Assembly (NCBI RefSeq): GCF_900142775.1
Contig: NZ_FRCC01000010.1
Span: 1 to 64,000, forward strand
DNA: 64,000 bases
Reading direction: 5' to 3'
DNA from: Flavobacterium flevense
GTDB taxonomy: Bacteria > Bacteroidota > Bacteroidia > Flavobacteriales > Flavobacteriaceae
Positions 19,212 to 27,042 of the stretch are shown here, piece after piece. Position 1 is the first letter of the stretch. The number at the start of each line of letters is the position of its first letter. Both the position numbers and the translations under genes were made by a program. The notes under the pieces were generated by a model. It did not search any database and had not been told where the DNA came from. It worked only from the letters and a program-made list of their open reading frames with translations.

Positions 19212-19268
19212 CATAAATCAATACATTACTCTTTTTAAATCATAGTCTGTAATTAATTCTTAAATACT

Positions 19269-19276
19269 TATTTTTG
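19269..19276 (+). promoter_or_regulatory. Possible -7 box for the UvrD/PcrA gene
   Basis: TATTTTTG fits TAnnTTTG, 18 bases before the ATG at 19295 and outside the neighbouring repeat cluster. No -33 element was found at the usual spacing. Confidence 0.35.
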
Positions 19277-19294
19277 CATAAATAGAGAAAAAAA

Positions 19295-21628
19295 ATGCAA
19301 CAATATATTTCCCAACTCAACGAAGCGCAACGCGAACCTGTATTACAAAAAGACGGTCCAATGATTATTATTGCCGGAGCAGGTTCAGGAAAAACCCGTG
19401 TTTTAACGATAAGAATTGCTTATTTAATGCATCAGGGCGTGGATGCTTTTAATATTTTGTCGCTTACATTTACCAATAAAGCGGCAAGGGAAATGAAAAA
19501 TCGTATCGCAGATATTGTAGGAGCCAGCGAAGCTAAAAATCTTTGGATGGGAACTTTTCACTCTATTTTTGCCCGGATTTTGCGTTCGGAAGCTGATAAA
19601 TTAGGCTATCCGTCTAATTTTACTATTTATGATTCTCAGGATTCGCTGCGTGCTATTTCGGGAATTATCAAAGAAATGCAATTGGACAGAGATATTTATA
19701 AACCCAAACAGATTTTAAGCCGGATTTCGACTTTTAAAAATAGTTTAATTACGGTAAAAGCTTATTTTAATGACCCTGATTTACAGGAAGCGGATGCGAT
19801 GTCTAAGAAACCAAGAATGGGCGAAATTTATCAAAATTATGTAGATCGCTGTTTTAAATCAGGGGCTATGGATTTTGATGATTTGTTATTAAAAACCAAT
19901 GAATTATTGACTCGTTTTCCGGAAGTTTTGGCTAAATATCAAAATCGTTTCCGTTATATTTTGGTTGATGAGTACCAGGATACTAACCATTCGCAGTATT
20001 TGATTGTACGTGCTTTGTCAGATAAATTTCAGAATATTTGCGTGGTAGGAGATGATGCTCAGAGTATTTATGCGTTTCGTGGGGCCAACATCAATAATAT
20101 CCTGAATTTTCAAAAAGATTATCAGGGTGTAAAAACCTTTCGATTAGAGCAAAATTACCGTTCCTCAAAAAACATTGTGGAAGCGGCAAATACGATTATT
20201 GATAAAAATAAAACCAAACTGGATAAAGTGGTCTGGACCGCTAATGAATTTGGACCAAAGATAAAAGTCCACCGCAGTCTGACTGATGCAGAAGAAGGAC
20301 GATTTGTGGCCAGTACTATTTTCGAAGAAAAAATGCAGAATCAAATGACCAACGGTCAATTTGCAATTTTGTATCGTACCAATGCGCAATCACGTGCTAT
20401 GGAGGATGCGCTTCGAAAAAGAGATATTCCGTATCGTATTTACGGAGGTTTGTCTTTTTACCAAAGAAAGGAAATTAAGGACGTTTTGTGTTATTTGCGA
20501 TTAGTCATAAATCCAAAAGACGAAGAAGCATTGATGCGTGTAATCAATTATCCGGCACGTGGAATAGGGGATACTACAGTGGAGAAACTGACTGTGGCTG
20601 CGAATCATTATAAGCGTTCCATTTTTGAAATCATGCAAAATATTGATCGTATTGATTTGAAACTGAATTCGGGAACCAAGCAGAAATTACAGGATTTTGT
20701 TACTATGATTCAGAGTTTTCAGGTAATTAATGAAAATCAGGATGCTTTTTATTTAACGGATCATGTTTCTAAAAAAACCGGATTAGTTCAGGAATTGAAA
20801 AAGGATGCCACACCTGAAGGAATGGCTAAAATTCAAAATATTGAAGAATTGTTAAACGGTATTAAAGATTTTACCGAAGGGCAAAGAGAAATTGACGGAG
20901 CACGCGGTTCATTGGCTGAATTTATGGAGGATGTGGCTTTGGCTACTGATTTAGACAAAGACACCAGTGATGAAGACCGAGTGGCTTTGATGACCATTCA
21001 CTTAGCAAAAGGACTGGAATTTCCTCATGTTTTTGTGGTAGGAATGGAGGAAGATTTGTTTCCATCGGCGATGAGTATGAGTACCCGTTCGGAGTTGGAA
21101 GAAGAACGCCGATTGTTTTACGTGGCATTGACAAGAGCTGAACATCAGGCTTATTTGACGTATGCCCAATCGCGTTACCGCTGGGGAAAATTGACTGACA
21201 GTGAGCCTTCACGTTTTATTGAAGAAATTGATGGCCAGTACTTAGAATATTTAACGCCTGCTGAAACCAATTATCGCTTTAAGCCGATGATTGATAAAGA
21301 TATTTTTGGTGATGTTGATAAATCTAAACTGCGATTAGCAAAGCCTTCTAATGGAACGCCTCCCAAATATATAACGGATAACCAACCCAAACCAGAAACA
21401 CAAATCAGAAAATTAAAACCTGTTTCAGGAAATGCACCTTCAGGAACAACGAGTTTGTTTGATAACCAACTTACAATAGGAAACATTGTTATGCATGAAC
21501 GCTTTGGCCGCGGACAAGTAATCAATTTAGAAGGTGTGGGAGCCGATAAAAAGGCCGAAATTAAGTTTGAAGTAGGAGGAATTAAAAAATTATTGCTGCG
21601 TTTTGCTAAATTGGATGTGATTGGGTAA
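19295..21628 (+). CDS. UvrD/PcrA-type ATP-dependent DNA helicase
   Basis: This is a superfamily 1A 3'-5' helicase of 777 residues, acting in nucleotide excision repair and replication-fork maintenance. Walker A GAGSGKT is at residues 28-34. Further helicase motifs are LTFTNKAAREM (Ia), LVDEYQDTNHSQY (II), VVGDDAQSIYAFRGA (III), FRLEQNYRSS (IV), MTIHLAKGLEFPHVFVVG (V) and RRLFYVALTRA (VI). The C-terminal region ends in a PcrA-like tail (GRGQVINLEGVG...EIKFEVGG) that in PcrA contacts RNA polymerase. It is a single gene; downstream lies a palindromic repeat. Confidence 0.95.
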   Translation: MQQYISQLNEAQREPVLQKDGPMIIIAGAGSGKTRVLTIRIAYLMHQGVDAFNILSLTFTNKAAREMKNRIADIVGASEAKNLWMGTFHSIFARILRSEADKLGYPSNFTIYDSQDSLRAISGIIKEMQLDRDIYKPKQILSRISTFKNSLITVKAYFNDPDLQEADAMSKKPRMGEIYQNYVDRCFKSGAMDFDDLLLKTNELLTRFPEVLAKYQNRFRYILVDEYQDTNHSQYLIVRALSDKFQNICVVGDDAQSIYAFRGANINNILNFQKDYQGVKTFRLEQNYRSSKNIVEAANTIIDKNKTKLDKVVWTANEFGPKIKVHRSLTDAEEGRFVASTIFEEKMQNQMTNGQFAILYRTNAQSRAMEDALRKRDIPYRIYGGLSFYQRKEIKDVLCYLRLVINPKDEEALMRVINYPARGIGDTTVEKLTVAANHYKRSIFEIMQNIDRIDLKLNSGTKQKLQDFVTMIQSFQVINENQDAFYLTDHVSKKTGLVQELKKDATPEGMAKIQNIEELLNGIKDFTEGQREIDGARGSLAEFMEDVALATDLDKDTSDEDRVALMTIHLAKGLEFPHVFVVGMEEDLFPSAMSMSTRSELEEERRLFYVALTRAEHQAYLTYAQSRYRWGKLTDSEPSRFIEEIDGQYLEYLTPAETNYRFKPMIDKDIFGDVDKSKLRLAKPSNGTPPKYITDNQPKPETQIRKLKPVSGNAPSGTTSLFDNQLTIGNIVMHERFGRGQVINLEGVGADKKAEIKFEVGGIKKLLLRFAKLDVIG

Positions 21629-21710
21629 TGCACGTATGTTCGAGTATTTCTTAAAAAAATGAGATAGCTATTTTTATAAAATGTATCAAAAACATTATAG
21701 TTTAAAAAAC

Positions 21711-21880
21711 TTCTCGAGACAATTTTTACTAGTAAAGCTATCGCATTACCAGTAAAAACCACTCGAAGTGACGACTGTGTAGGTATGTAAATTATCGTTC
21801 GTCAGTTCGAGTGATTTTAAAGCCAAATAGGTTGTGTTTAAATAGAAAATGCCGATGCTTTAAAATTGTATCGAGAACCA
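21711..21880 (+). repeat. Palindromic repeat element, copy 1 (left of GIY-YIG gene)
   Basis: This ~170-base imperfect inverted repeat starts TTCTCGAGACAATTTTT and ends AAAATTGTATCGAGAACCA. Its inner arms are ACCACTCGAAGTGACG and CGTCAGTTCGAGTGATTTT. The same architecture and most of the sequence recur in the same orientation at 22211-22384, on the other side of the GIY-YIG gene. It has no coding potential of its own, though the end of a spurious minus-strand frame crosses it. Confidence 0.88.
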
Positions 21881-21901
21881 TAATCTAATTCCTTGAATAA
21901 T

Positions 21902-22189
21902 ATGAAACAATCTTACGTTTATATTTTAAAGTGTTCTGATAATTCATATTATACTGGAGTTACAAGTAATTTAACCCAAAGGCTTTTTCAACATGAAACA
22001 GGTTTTTATCCTGATTGTTATACTGCAAACAAAAGACCAGTTGAGTTAGTTTATTATTGTGAATTCACAGATATCAATTTTGCAATTGATATAGAGAAAA
22101 AAATTAAAAAATGGTCAAGAGCTAAAAAAGAGGCATTGATTAATGAAGAATATGATAAACTTCCTAATTTAGCAAAGAAAAGTTTTTAG
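21902..22189 (+). CDS. Small GIY-YIG nuclease domain protein (YhbQ/UPF0213-like)
   Basis: This 95-residue single-domain protein has YVYILKC..NSYYTGVTSNL (the GIY...YIG pair as VYI..YTG), an Arg in QRLFQHETG, and the conserved Glu in FAIDIEKKIKKWSR, which fits the catalytic Glu of the family. No DNA-binding domain is fused. The ATG at 21902 gives the usual family start; an in-frame TTG at 21893 is less likely. It sits alone between two direct copies of a ~170-base palindromic repeat, an arrangement that suggests a mobile or repeat-associated cassette rather than a housekeeping operon. Family members are nucleases or nuclease-like; the target is unknown. Confidence 0.88.
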   Translation: MKQSYVYILKCSDNSYYTGVTSNLTQRLFQHETGFYPDCYTANKRPVELVYYCEFTDINFAIDIEKKIKKWSRAKKEALINEEYDKLPNLAKKSF

Positions 22190-22210
22190 ATAACTTAAAT
22201 TACAAAATGC

Positions 22211-22384
22211 TTCTCGATACAATTTTTAAAAGTAAGGCTGTCGCATTACTATTAAAAATCACTCGAAGTGACGGGTGTAGTAAGTAATATTGAATAAGCA
22301 TTCGTCAGTTCGAGTGATTTTTAAAGCTAGACAAATGTCGATTATAGTAAAAGTCTAATGCTTTAAAAATTGTATCGAGAACCA
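22211..22384 (+). repeat. Palindromic repeat element, copy 2 (right of GIY-YIG gene)
   Basis: This is the second copy of the element at 21711-21880. The outer arms TTCTCGATACAATTTTTA and TAAAAATTGTATCGAGAA are exact inverted repeats of 18 bases. The inner arms AAAAATCACTCGAAGTGACG and CGTCAGTTCGAGTGATTTTT pair with one mismatch. The middle spacers differ in length between the arms. It lies between the GIY-YIG stop codon and the Sua5-type gene. Confidence 0.88.
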
Positions 22385-22422
22385 TGATAATTTATTTTTA
22401 AAAATTAAATTTAAACAAAAAA

Positions 22423-23043
22423 ATGGCAGAATTTATAAAAATATATGAAGACAAACCCTCTGAGGCAGCAATTGCTAAGGTGGTTAAGGTTTTAAAAGAT
22501 GGTGGTTTAGTGATTTATCCTACGGATACTGTTTACGGTTTAGGTTGTGATATTACTAATTCCAGAGCTTTAGAGCGCATTGCAAAAATCAAAGGAGTAA
22601 AGCTTGATAAGGCAAAGTTCTCCTTTATTTGTCATGATTTGAGTAATCTCTCGGATTATGTGAAGCAAATTGATACAGCAACTTTCAAAATTTTAAAAAG
22701 AGCTTTGCCGGGACCTTATACTTTTATTTTACCGGGAAATAATAATTTACCAAAAGAATTCAAAAAGAAAACTACGGTAGGTATTCGTGTCCCTGAAAAT
22801 AATATCACTCTGGAAATTGTAAGAGTGTTGGGGAATCCTATTGTTACAACTTCTATTCGTGATGAAGACGATGTAGTAGAATATACTACTGATCCGGAAT
22901 TGATTTTCGAAAAATGGCAGAACCTGGTTGATATGGTTATTGATGGTGGTTATGGGGATAATGTAGCATCAACGATTATTGATTTATCAGGTCATGAACC
23001 CGAAGTAATTCGTGAAGGAAAAGGAGATCTGGATATACTTTAA
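22423..23043 (+). CDS. L-threonylcarbamoyladenylate synthase family protein (Sua5/YciO/YrdC)
   Basis: This 206-residue protein has the YrdC fold. The motif IYPTDTVYGLGCD (from about residue 31) is the signature of the family that makes threonylcarbamoyl-AMP for the t6A37 modification of tRNA. Further family motifs are KLDKAKFSFICHDLSNLSDY, LPGPYTFIL and VGIRVPENN. Its length and the SFIC segment are closer to the YciO branch than to TsaC; YciO proteins have an uncertain or weaker role in t6A. The start ATG follows 38 bases after a repeat. A strong hairpin follows the stop, shared with the convergent OmpA-like gene. Confidence 0.88.
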   Translation: MAEFIKIYEDKPSEAAIAKVVKVLKDGGLVIYPTDTVYGLGCDITNSRALERIAKIKGVKLDKAKFSFICHDLSNLSDYVKQIDTATFKILKRALPGPYTFILPGNNNLPKEFKKKTTVGIRVPENNITLEIVRVLGNPIVTTSIRDEDDVVEYTTDPELIFEKWQNLVDMVIDGGYGDNVASTIIDLSGHEPEVIREGKGDLDIL

Positions 23044-23072
23044 GACTCAACAGTTTTCAAAAGCTAAAGCAT

Positions 23073-23109
23073 AAAAAAAAACGTTCCGAAATTTTTCGGA
23101 ACGTTTTTA
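23073..23109. terminator. Bidirectional terminator between Sua5-type and OmpA-like genes
   Basis: AAAAACGTTCCGAAA and TTCGGAACGTTTTT form a strong stem with a three-base loop. An A run on one side and a T run on the other give U tails to transcripts from both directions, as expected between convergent genes. Confidence 0.88.
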
Positions 23110-23131
23110 GTATTATCGAATCTGTAACAGA

Positions 23132-23962
23132 TTATCTTTGTTTTTTCATTTCTTTTTCAACCATATCATAGAATTGGTCAATTTTAGGTAAAACAAGAAT
23201 ACGTGTTCTTCTGTTTTTAGCTCTGTTTTCAGCAGAATTATTATCAACTAAAGGAACATAAGAACTTCTACCTGCAGCGATTAATTGCTCTGGTTTAACT
23301 CCTAATTCGTTTGTTAACACACGGATGATAGAAGTAGAACGTTTCACACTTAAATCCCAGTTGTCTAATAAAACTCCGTTTCCAATGTAAGGAACATTAT
23401 CAGTATGACCTTCAACCATACATTCAAAATCAGGTTTGTCATTAACAACTTTAGCTACTTTTGCTAACACGCTTTTAGCTCTGTCAGATACATTATAACT
23501 ACCTGTTTTAAACAACATTTTGTCAGAGATAGAGATGTAAACCACTCCTTTTTCAACATTGATTTCGATGTCCGGATCGTTCAATCCTACTACGCTTTTT
23601 AAACTTGTAACAACAGCAAGAGTAACACTGTCTTTCTTGTTTAAAGCATCTTGCATTCTGGAGATTTTTAAATCTTTCTCTTTGATAGATTCTAAAGCTT
23701 TTTCGATGTTTTCAGCACCTTTAGCTGTTAAAACGGTCATATCTTTAGAAGTAGCAATTAAGGTTTGATTGTGTTCTTTCAAACCTTCAACTCTGGCGGT
23801 TAATCCAGCTTTTTCTTCAAGACATGTATTTAATTTTACAGTAGCAGTATTTAATAAATCCTGAGTTTCTTTATTTCTTGCTTCTAAATCTGCGTATTTC
23901 TTTTTAGAAACGCAAGATGTTAAAAGAGCGAGTACCGAAAGGGCGATAACAACTTTTTTCAT
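23132..23962 (-). CDS. OmpA family lipoprotein, peptidoglycan-binding
   Basis: This 276-residue lipoprotein has a signal ending at Cys17 (LALLTSC). A coiled-coil segment covers roughly residues 25-125, rich in charged heptads such as ARNKETQDLL and LKEHNQTLIA. The C-terminal OmpA-like domain from about residue 150 has VEGHTDNVPY and the AENRAKNRRTRILVLP stretch that contacts peptidoglycan. It probably tethers the outer membrane to the cell wall. A TAAATTTG box (minus strand, 23990-23997) 28 bases before the start is a possible -7 element. Confidence 0.92.
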   Translation of the reverse strand: MKKVVIALSVLALLTSCVSKKKYADLEARNKETQDLLNTATVKLNTCLEEKAGLTARVEGLKEHNQTLIATSKDMTVLTAKGAENIEKALESIKEKDLKISRMQDALNKKDSVTLAVVTSLKSVVGLNDPDIEINVEKGVVYISISDKMLFKTGSYNVSDRAKSVLAKVAKVVNDKPDFECMVEGHTDNVPYIGNGVLLDNWDLSVKRSTSIIRVLTNELGVKPEQLIAAGRSSYVPLVDNNSAENRAKNRRTRILVLPKIDQFYDMVEKEMKKQR

Positions 23963-24032
23963 AAATTTTATTAGTTTTTTGAGTTTTTACAAATTTAGTT
24001 TTTAATGTTTAGAAATTAAATATAAATTAATG

Positions 24033-25028
24033 TTAATTTTTTTTAGCAAAGACCTTGCCATTCTTGAGATAATAATTAATAACGATACTTTTAACAGTAT
24101 AGTATTCTTTTGATTGAAAAAAAGCTCTTTTTTTGTAAGTTTTTGAAAATAAAGCATAAAAAGCAACATGCGCTTTCAGAATTGCAAAACAATGACTGAA
24201 TTTTCCCTGTAAAATAAAATGAACTCCTGCAATTCCGTCTAAAATCATGCGTGTAAACAAAACAGCATACAAATTTTTCTTCGGCAGATTTTTAACCAAC
24301 ATTAATAATGAATTTCTGAAATTCAAATAAGTTTTCTTCGGATTCCCTTGTTTTAAAGTCGCTCCACCCACATGATAAACCACCGAATTGGGATTGAATT
24401 TGATAGAATATCCTTTGTTTTTAGCCCGCCAGCACAAATCTATTTCTTCCTGATGGGCAAAAAAATCAGTATCAAATCCTTCTAATTCGTGATAGATTTT
24501 GCTTCGAATAAAAAAACAGGCACCCGAAGCCCATGTTATTTCGCAAGAGTTATTGTATTGTCCATTGTCCTTTTCGATAGTATCAAAAATTCGTCCGCGA
24601 CAATAAGGATAACCGTATTTATCAATAAAACCTCCGGCAGCACCGGCATATTCAAAATAGGTTTTGTTTTTATAATCTAAAATTTTTGGTTGTATTATTG
24701 TTGTTTCCGGTTCTTTTTCAAAAGTTTCTAAAATAGGTTGTAACCAATTTTCAGTCACTTCAATATCCGAATTCACTAAGGCATAAATTTCAGCATCAAT
24801 GTGTTGTAAAGCTTCATTATAACCCTGTGCAAAACCAAAATTACCGGTGTTTTTTACAATTTGTACTGTTGGGAAATGTTGTTTTACAAATGATACAGAA
24901 TCATCTGTCGAAGCATTATCAGCAACATATATAGTAGCTTCAGCTGAATATTTGATTACAGAAGGTAAAAATTTCTCTAATAATTGGACACCATTCCAAT
25001 TCAGAATTACAACTGCTAATTTTTTCAA
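24033..25028 (-). CDS. Family 2 glycosyltransferase
   Basis: This 331-residue GT2 enzyme has a GT-A fold: LAVVILNWNGVQLLEKFLPSV at the N terminus, the nucleotide-binding YVADNASTDDS, and the metal-binding pair in YALVNSDIEV. The acceptor-side DTDFFAHQEEIDLCWRAKNKGY motif is typical of rhamnosyltransferase-like (WbbL/RfbF-type) family members. The C terminus is basic and hydrophobic, consistent with membrane association. It is probably involved in surface glycan or glycolipid synthesis. It follows the HsdR_N-like gene by 15 bases on the same strand, so the two are likely co-transcribed without an obvious functional link. Confidence 0.9.
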   Translation of the reverse strand: MKKLAVVILNWNGVQLLEKFLPSVIKYSAEATIYVADNASTDDSVSFVKQHFPTVQIVKNTGNFGFAQGYNEALQHIDAEIYALVNSDIEVTENWLQPILETFEKEPETTIIQPKILDYKNKTYFEYAGAAGGFIDKYGYPYCRGRIFDTIEKDNGQYNNSCEITWASGACFFIRSKIYHELEGFDTDFFAHQEEIDLCWRAKNKGYSIKFNPNSVVYHVGGATLKQGNPKKTYLNFRNSLLMLVKNLPKKNLYAVLFTRMILDGIAGVHFILQGKFSHCFAILKAHVAFYALFSKTYKKRAFFQSKEYYTVKSIVINYYLKNGKVFAKKN

Positions 25029-25043
25029 GTTACTTTTATTTAC

Positions 25044-25487
25044 TTATTTATAATCTGGAATTGCTGTTAGAAACTGATATTTTTCATTCTCATAATCCAT
25101 TTGGCAAAAATAATGATTCAAACCATTGCTTACCATTAAATAAGTGGATTTCATTGTCATATTATAACGGGCAATCTGGTCAAAAGTTCCCTGAGTGATT
25201 TTTACTTCCGGAGCTTTGCATTCAACTAAAACATTAATAGAACCATCGGAGTTAAAAACTACCACATCATATCTTTTTCTTAAGCCGTTCACTAACAATA
25301 CTTTTTCGACATTAATTAAAGATTTAGGATATTTTTTTTCTTCTAATAAAAATCGTACCACATGCTGACGAACCCATTCTTCGGGAGTGAGAATGATGAA
25401 CTTTTTTCTTATTTCATCAAAAATAGCCACTTTATTTTCGCTATTTTTGAAACGAAATGAATAAGAAGGAAAATTGAGTTTTTGCAT
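25044..25487 (-). CDS. HsdR N-terminal-like single-domain protein
   Basis: This protein of 147 residues starts at MQKLNFPSYSFRF; a frame extension to 25529 adds 14 residues of unlikely sequence from a repeat-like region. It matches the N-terminal nuclease-like domain of type I restriction R subunits: FIILTPEEWVRQHVVRFL, then YDVVVFNSDGSINVLVECKAP, which contains the D...ExK core of a PD-(D/E)xK fold. No helicase motor, methylase or specificity subunit is nearby, so it is not a restriction system. Such stand-alone proteins are common in Flavobacteriia; their function is not known to me. Confidence 0.82.
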   Translation of the reverse strand: MQKLNFPSYSFRFKNSENKVAIFDEIRKKFIILTPEEWVRQHVVRFLLEEKKYPKSLINVEKVLLVNGLRKRYDVVVFNSDGSINVLVECKAPEVKITQGTFDQIARYNMTMKSTYLMVSNGLNHYFCQMDYENEKYQFLTAIPDYK

Positions 25488-25528
25488 GTGGCAAAAATAG
25501 AAAATATGTTTAAAGATTATGGTTTTCA

Positions 25529-25564
25529 AATCTGAAATCTAACGTCTAAAATCTGAGATCTAAA
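25529..25564. repeat. ATCTAAAATCTGA simple repeat in the holA upstream gap
   Basis: The divergent gap before holA contains three near-repeats of a 10-12 base unit (AAATCTGAAATCTAACGTCTAAAATCTGAGATCTAAAA). A closely similar stretch (TATCTAAAATCTGATATCTAATATCTAAAA) occurs before the SUI1-like gene stop at 49760-49795. Confidence 0.6.
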
Positions 25565-25565
25565 A

Positions 25566-26570
25566 ATGGACGAAGTCATAAAAATTGTTAACGATATAAA
25601 AGCAGGAAACATCAAGCCCATTTATTTTCTGATGGGGGAAGAACCGTATTATATTGATAAATTATCCGATTATATTGAAGAAAATATTTTGTCGGAAGAT
25701 GAAAAAGGATTCAATCAAACGGTAATGTACGGCAGGGATGTTTCGGTAGAAGATATTGTTTCGACTGCAAAACGTTATCCCATGATGGCCGAGCGTCAGG
25801 TGGTGATTGTAAAAGAAGCACAGGATTTGACAAAAACCATTGACCGATTAGAAAGTTATGCCGAAAACCCTATGCCTTCTACGGTTTTAGTTTTTTGCTA
25901 TAAATACAAAACACTCGATAAACGAAAAAAAGTAACCAAATTGCTTGCGAAGTCCGGAGTCGTTTATGAGAGTAAAAAGTTATATGAAAATCAGGTGGGC
26001 GATTGGATCAAGCGTGTTTTATCAGGAAAAAAATATGCCATCGAACCTAAAGCTGCAGCGATGTTAGTGGAGTTTTTAGGAACTGATTTGAGTAAAATAA
26101 ACAATGAATTGGAAAAGCTTCAGATAATTTTACCAAAAGGAAGCACAATTTCGCCAAAAGACATTGAAGAAAACATTGGTTTTAGTAAAGATTTTAATGT
26201 TTTTGAATTGCGAAAAGCTATTGGTGAACGAAACCAACTGAAAGCCTATACCATTGCCGAAAATTTCGCCAATAATCCAAAGGATAATCCTATGGTAGTT
26301 ACTACAAGTTTAGTTTTTGGGTTCTTTGTCCAATTATTAAAATACCACGGTCTGAAAGATAAAAATCCTAAAAATGTTGCTGCCGTTTTAGGAGTAAATC
26401 CTTTTTTCTTAAAGGAATATGATGTAGCGATACGCAATTATCCGATGCGAAAAGTAAGTCAGATTGTGGCTTCCTTACGGGAAATCGATGTTAAAAGTAA
26501 AGGAGTAGGAGCGAATGCTTTATCTAATGCTGATTTATTAAAAGAAATGCTTTATCATATTTTTAATTAG
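25566..26570 (+). CDS. holA: DNA polymerase III subunit delta
   Basis: This 334-residue clamp-loader delta subunit opens the beta clamp. The N-terminal PIYFLMGEEPYYIDKLSDYI, the SVEDIVSTAKRYPMMAERQVVIVKEAQ segment and VLVFCYKYKTLDKRKK are typical of HolA. The central helical region SKDFNVFELRKAIGERN and the C-terminal LKEMLYHIF also fit. The length is normal. It is divergent from the HsdR_N-like gene (78 bases apart) and followed by a small membrane protein gene. Confidence 0.93.
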   Translation: MDEVIKIVNDIKAGNIKPIYFLMGEEPYYIDKLSDYIEENILSEDEKGFNQTVMYGRDVSVEDIVSTAKRYPMMAERQVVIVKEAQDLTKTIDRLESYAENPMPSTVLVFCYKYKTLDKRKKVTKLLAKSGVVYESKKLYENQVGDWIKRVLSGKKYAIEPKAAAMLVEFLGTDLSKINNELEKLQIILPKGSTISPKDIEENIGFSKDFNVFELRKAIGERNQLKAYTIAENFANNPKDNPMVVTTSLVFGFFVQLLKYHGLKDKNPKNVAAVLGVNPFFLKEYDVAIRNYPMRKVSQIVASLREIDVKSKGVGANALSNADLLKEMLYHIFN

Positions 26571-26625
26571 CTATTAAATTTAGCGATATTTGTATTTCTA
26601 AAAAATTAAACAAAATATTACAATA

Positions 26626-26808
26626 ATGGGAATGAATAAAAATACCATCTTAGGTTGGGCTACCTTTATAATGATTGTAATGGGACTAATATTGATAGGT
26701 CTTGGAATATTTAAATACAGAGATATTTCAGGAATAGGATTTGCAGCTGTAGGCATAGGATTCTTTGCTATCGCCTGGGTGTTTAGTTCCCTTAAAGGAA
26801 GAGTATAG
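26626..26808 (+). CDS. Small membrane protein, CAL67264-like
   Basis: This 60-residue protein has two hydrophobic segments, roughly residues 8-27 (LGWATFIMIVMGLILIGLG) and 35-54 (GIGFAAVGIGFFAIAWVF), a short positive loop (KYRD) and a basic C terminus (LKGRV). It resembles the small CAL67264 family of membrane proteins conserved in Flavobacteriia. Function unknown. It follows holA by 55 bases, and a terminator follows it. Confidence 0.78.
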   Translation: MGMNKNTILGWATFIMIVMGLILIGLGIFKYRDISGIGFAAVGIGFFAIAWVFSSLKGRV

Positions 26809-26829
26809 ATTTTATACTTTATGAATTAT

Positions 26830-26862
26830 AACGACTGTTACTTTGTAATGGTCGTTTTTTTA
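26830..26862 (+). terminator. Terminator after the small membrane protein gene
   Basis: AACGACTGTTAC and GTAATGGTCGTT pair with two wobble positions around a short loop, followed by seven T. Confidence 0.75.
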
Positions 26863-27042
26863 TGCTTTCTCAATACATGTAGCGGTTATTATTTATACTT
26901 GTTCTAATTATTTACTTAAAATTTACTTAGTAATCATTTTGTTAAAATGTGTTAACATAATGGTCATTATTTCAATAATATCAATTAACCTCTTCCTGAT
27001 TTTAACGGCTTAGTTTTGACAAAAATAAAAATAACAAAAACT

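Noticed and set aside
18980..19215. Possible CRISPR-like array in the CGCAAAG repeats
   Set aside because: Units are of unequal length, occur in both orientations and have no regular unique spacers; no cas genes are present in the window.
25044..25487. Type I restriction system
   Set aside because: Only the HsdR N-terminal-like domain is present; there is no helicase motor, HsdM or HsdS in the neighbourhood.
27016..27042. TTG start for the PhoX-like protein
   Set aside because: It would add nine residues before a standard lipoprotein signal; the ATG at 27043 begins directly with the signal peptide.
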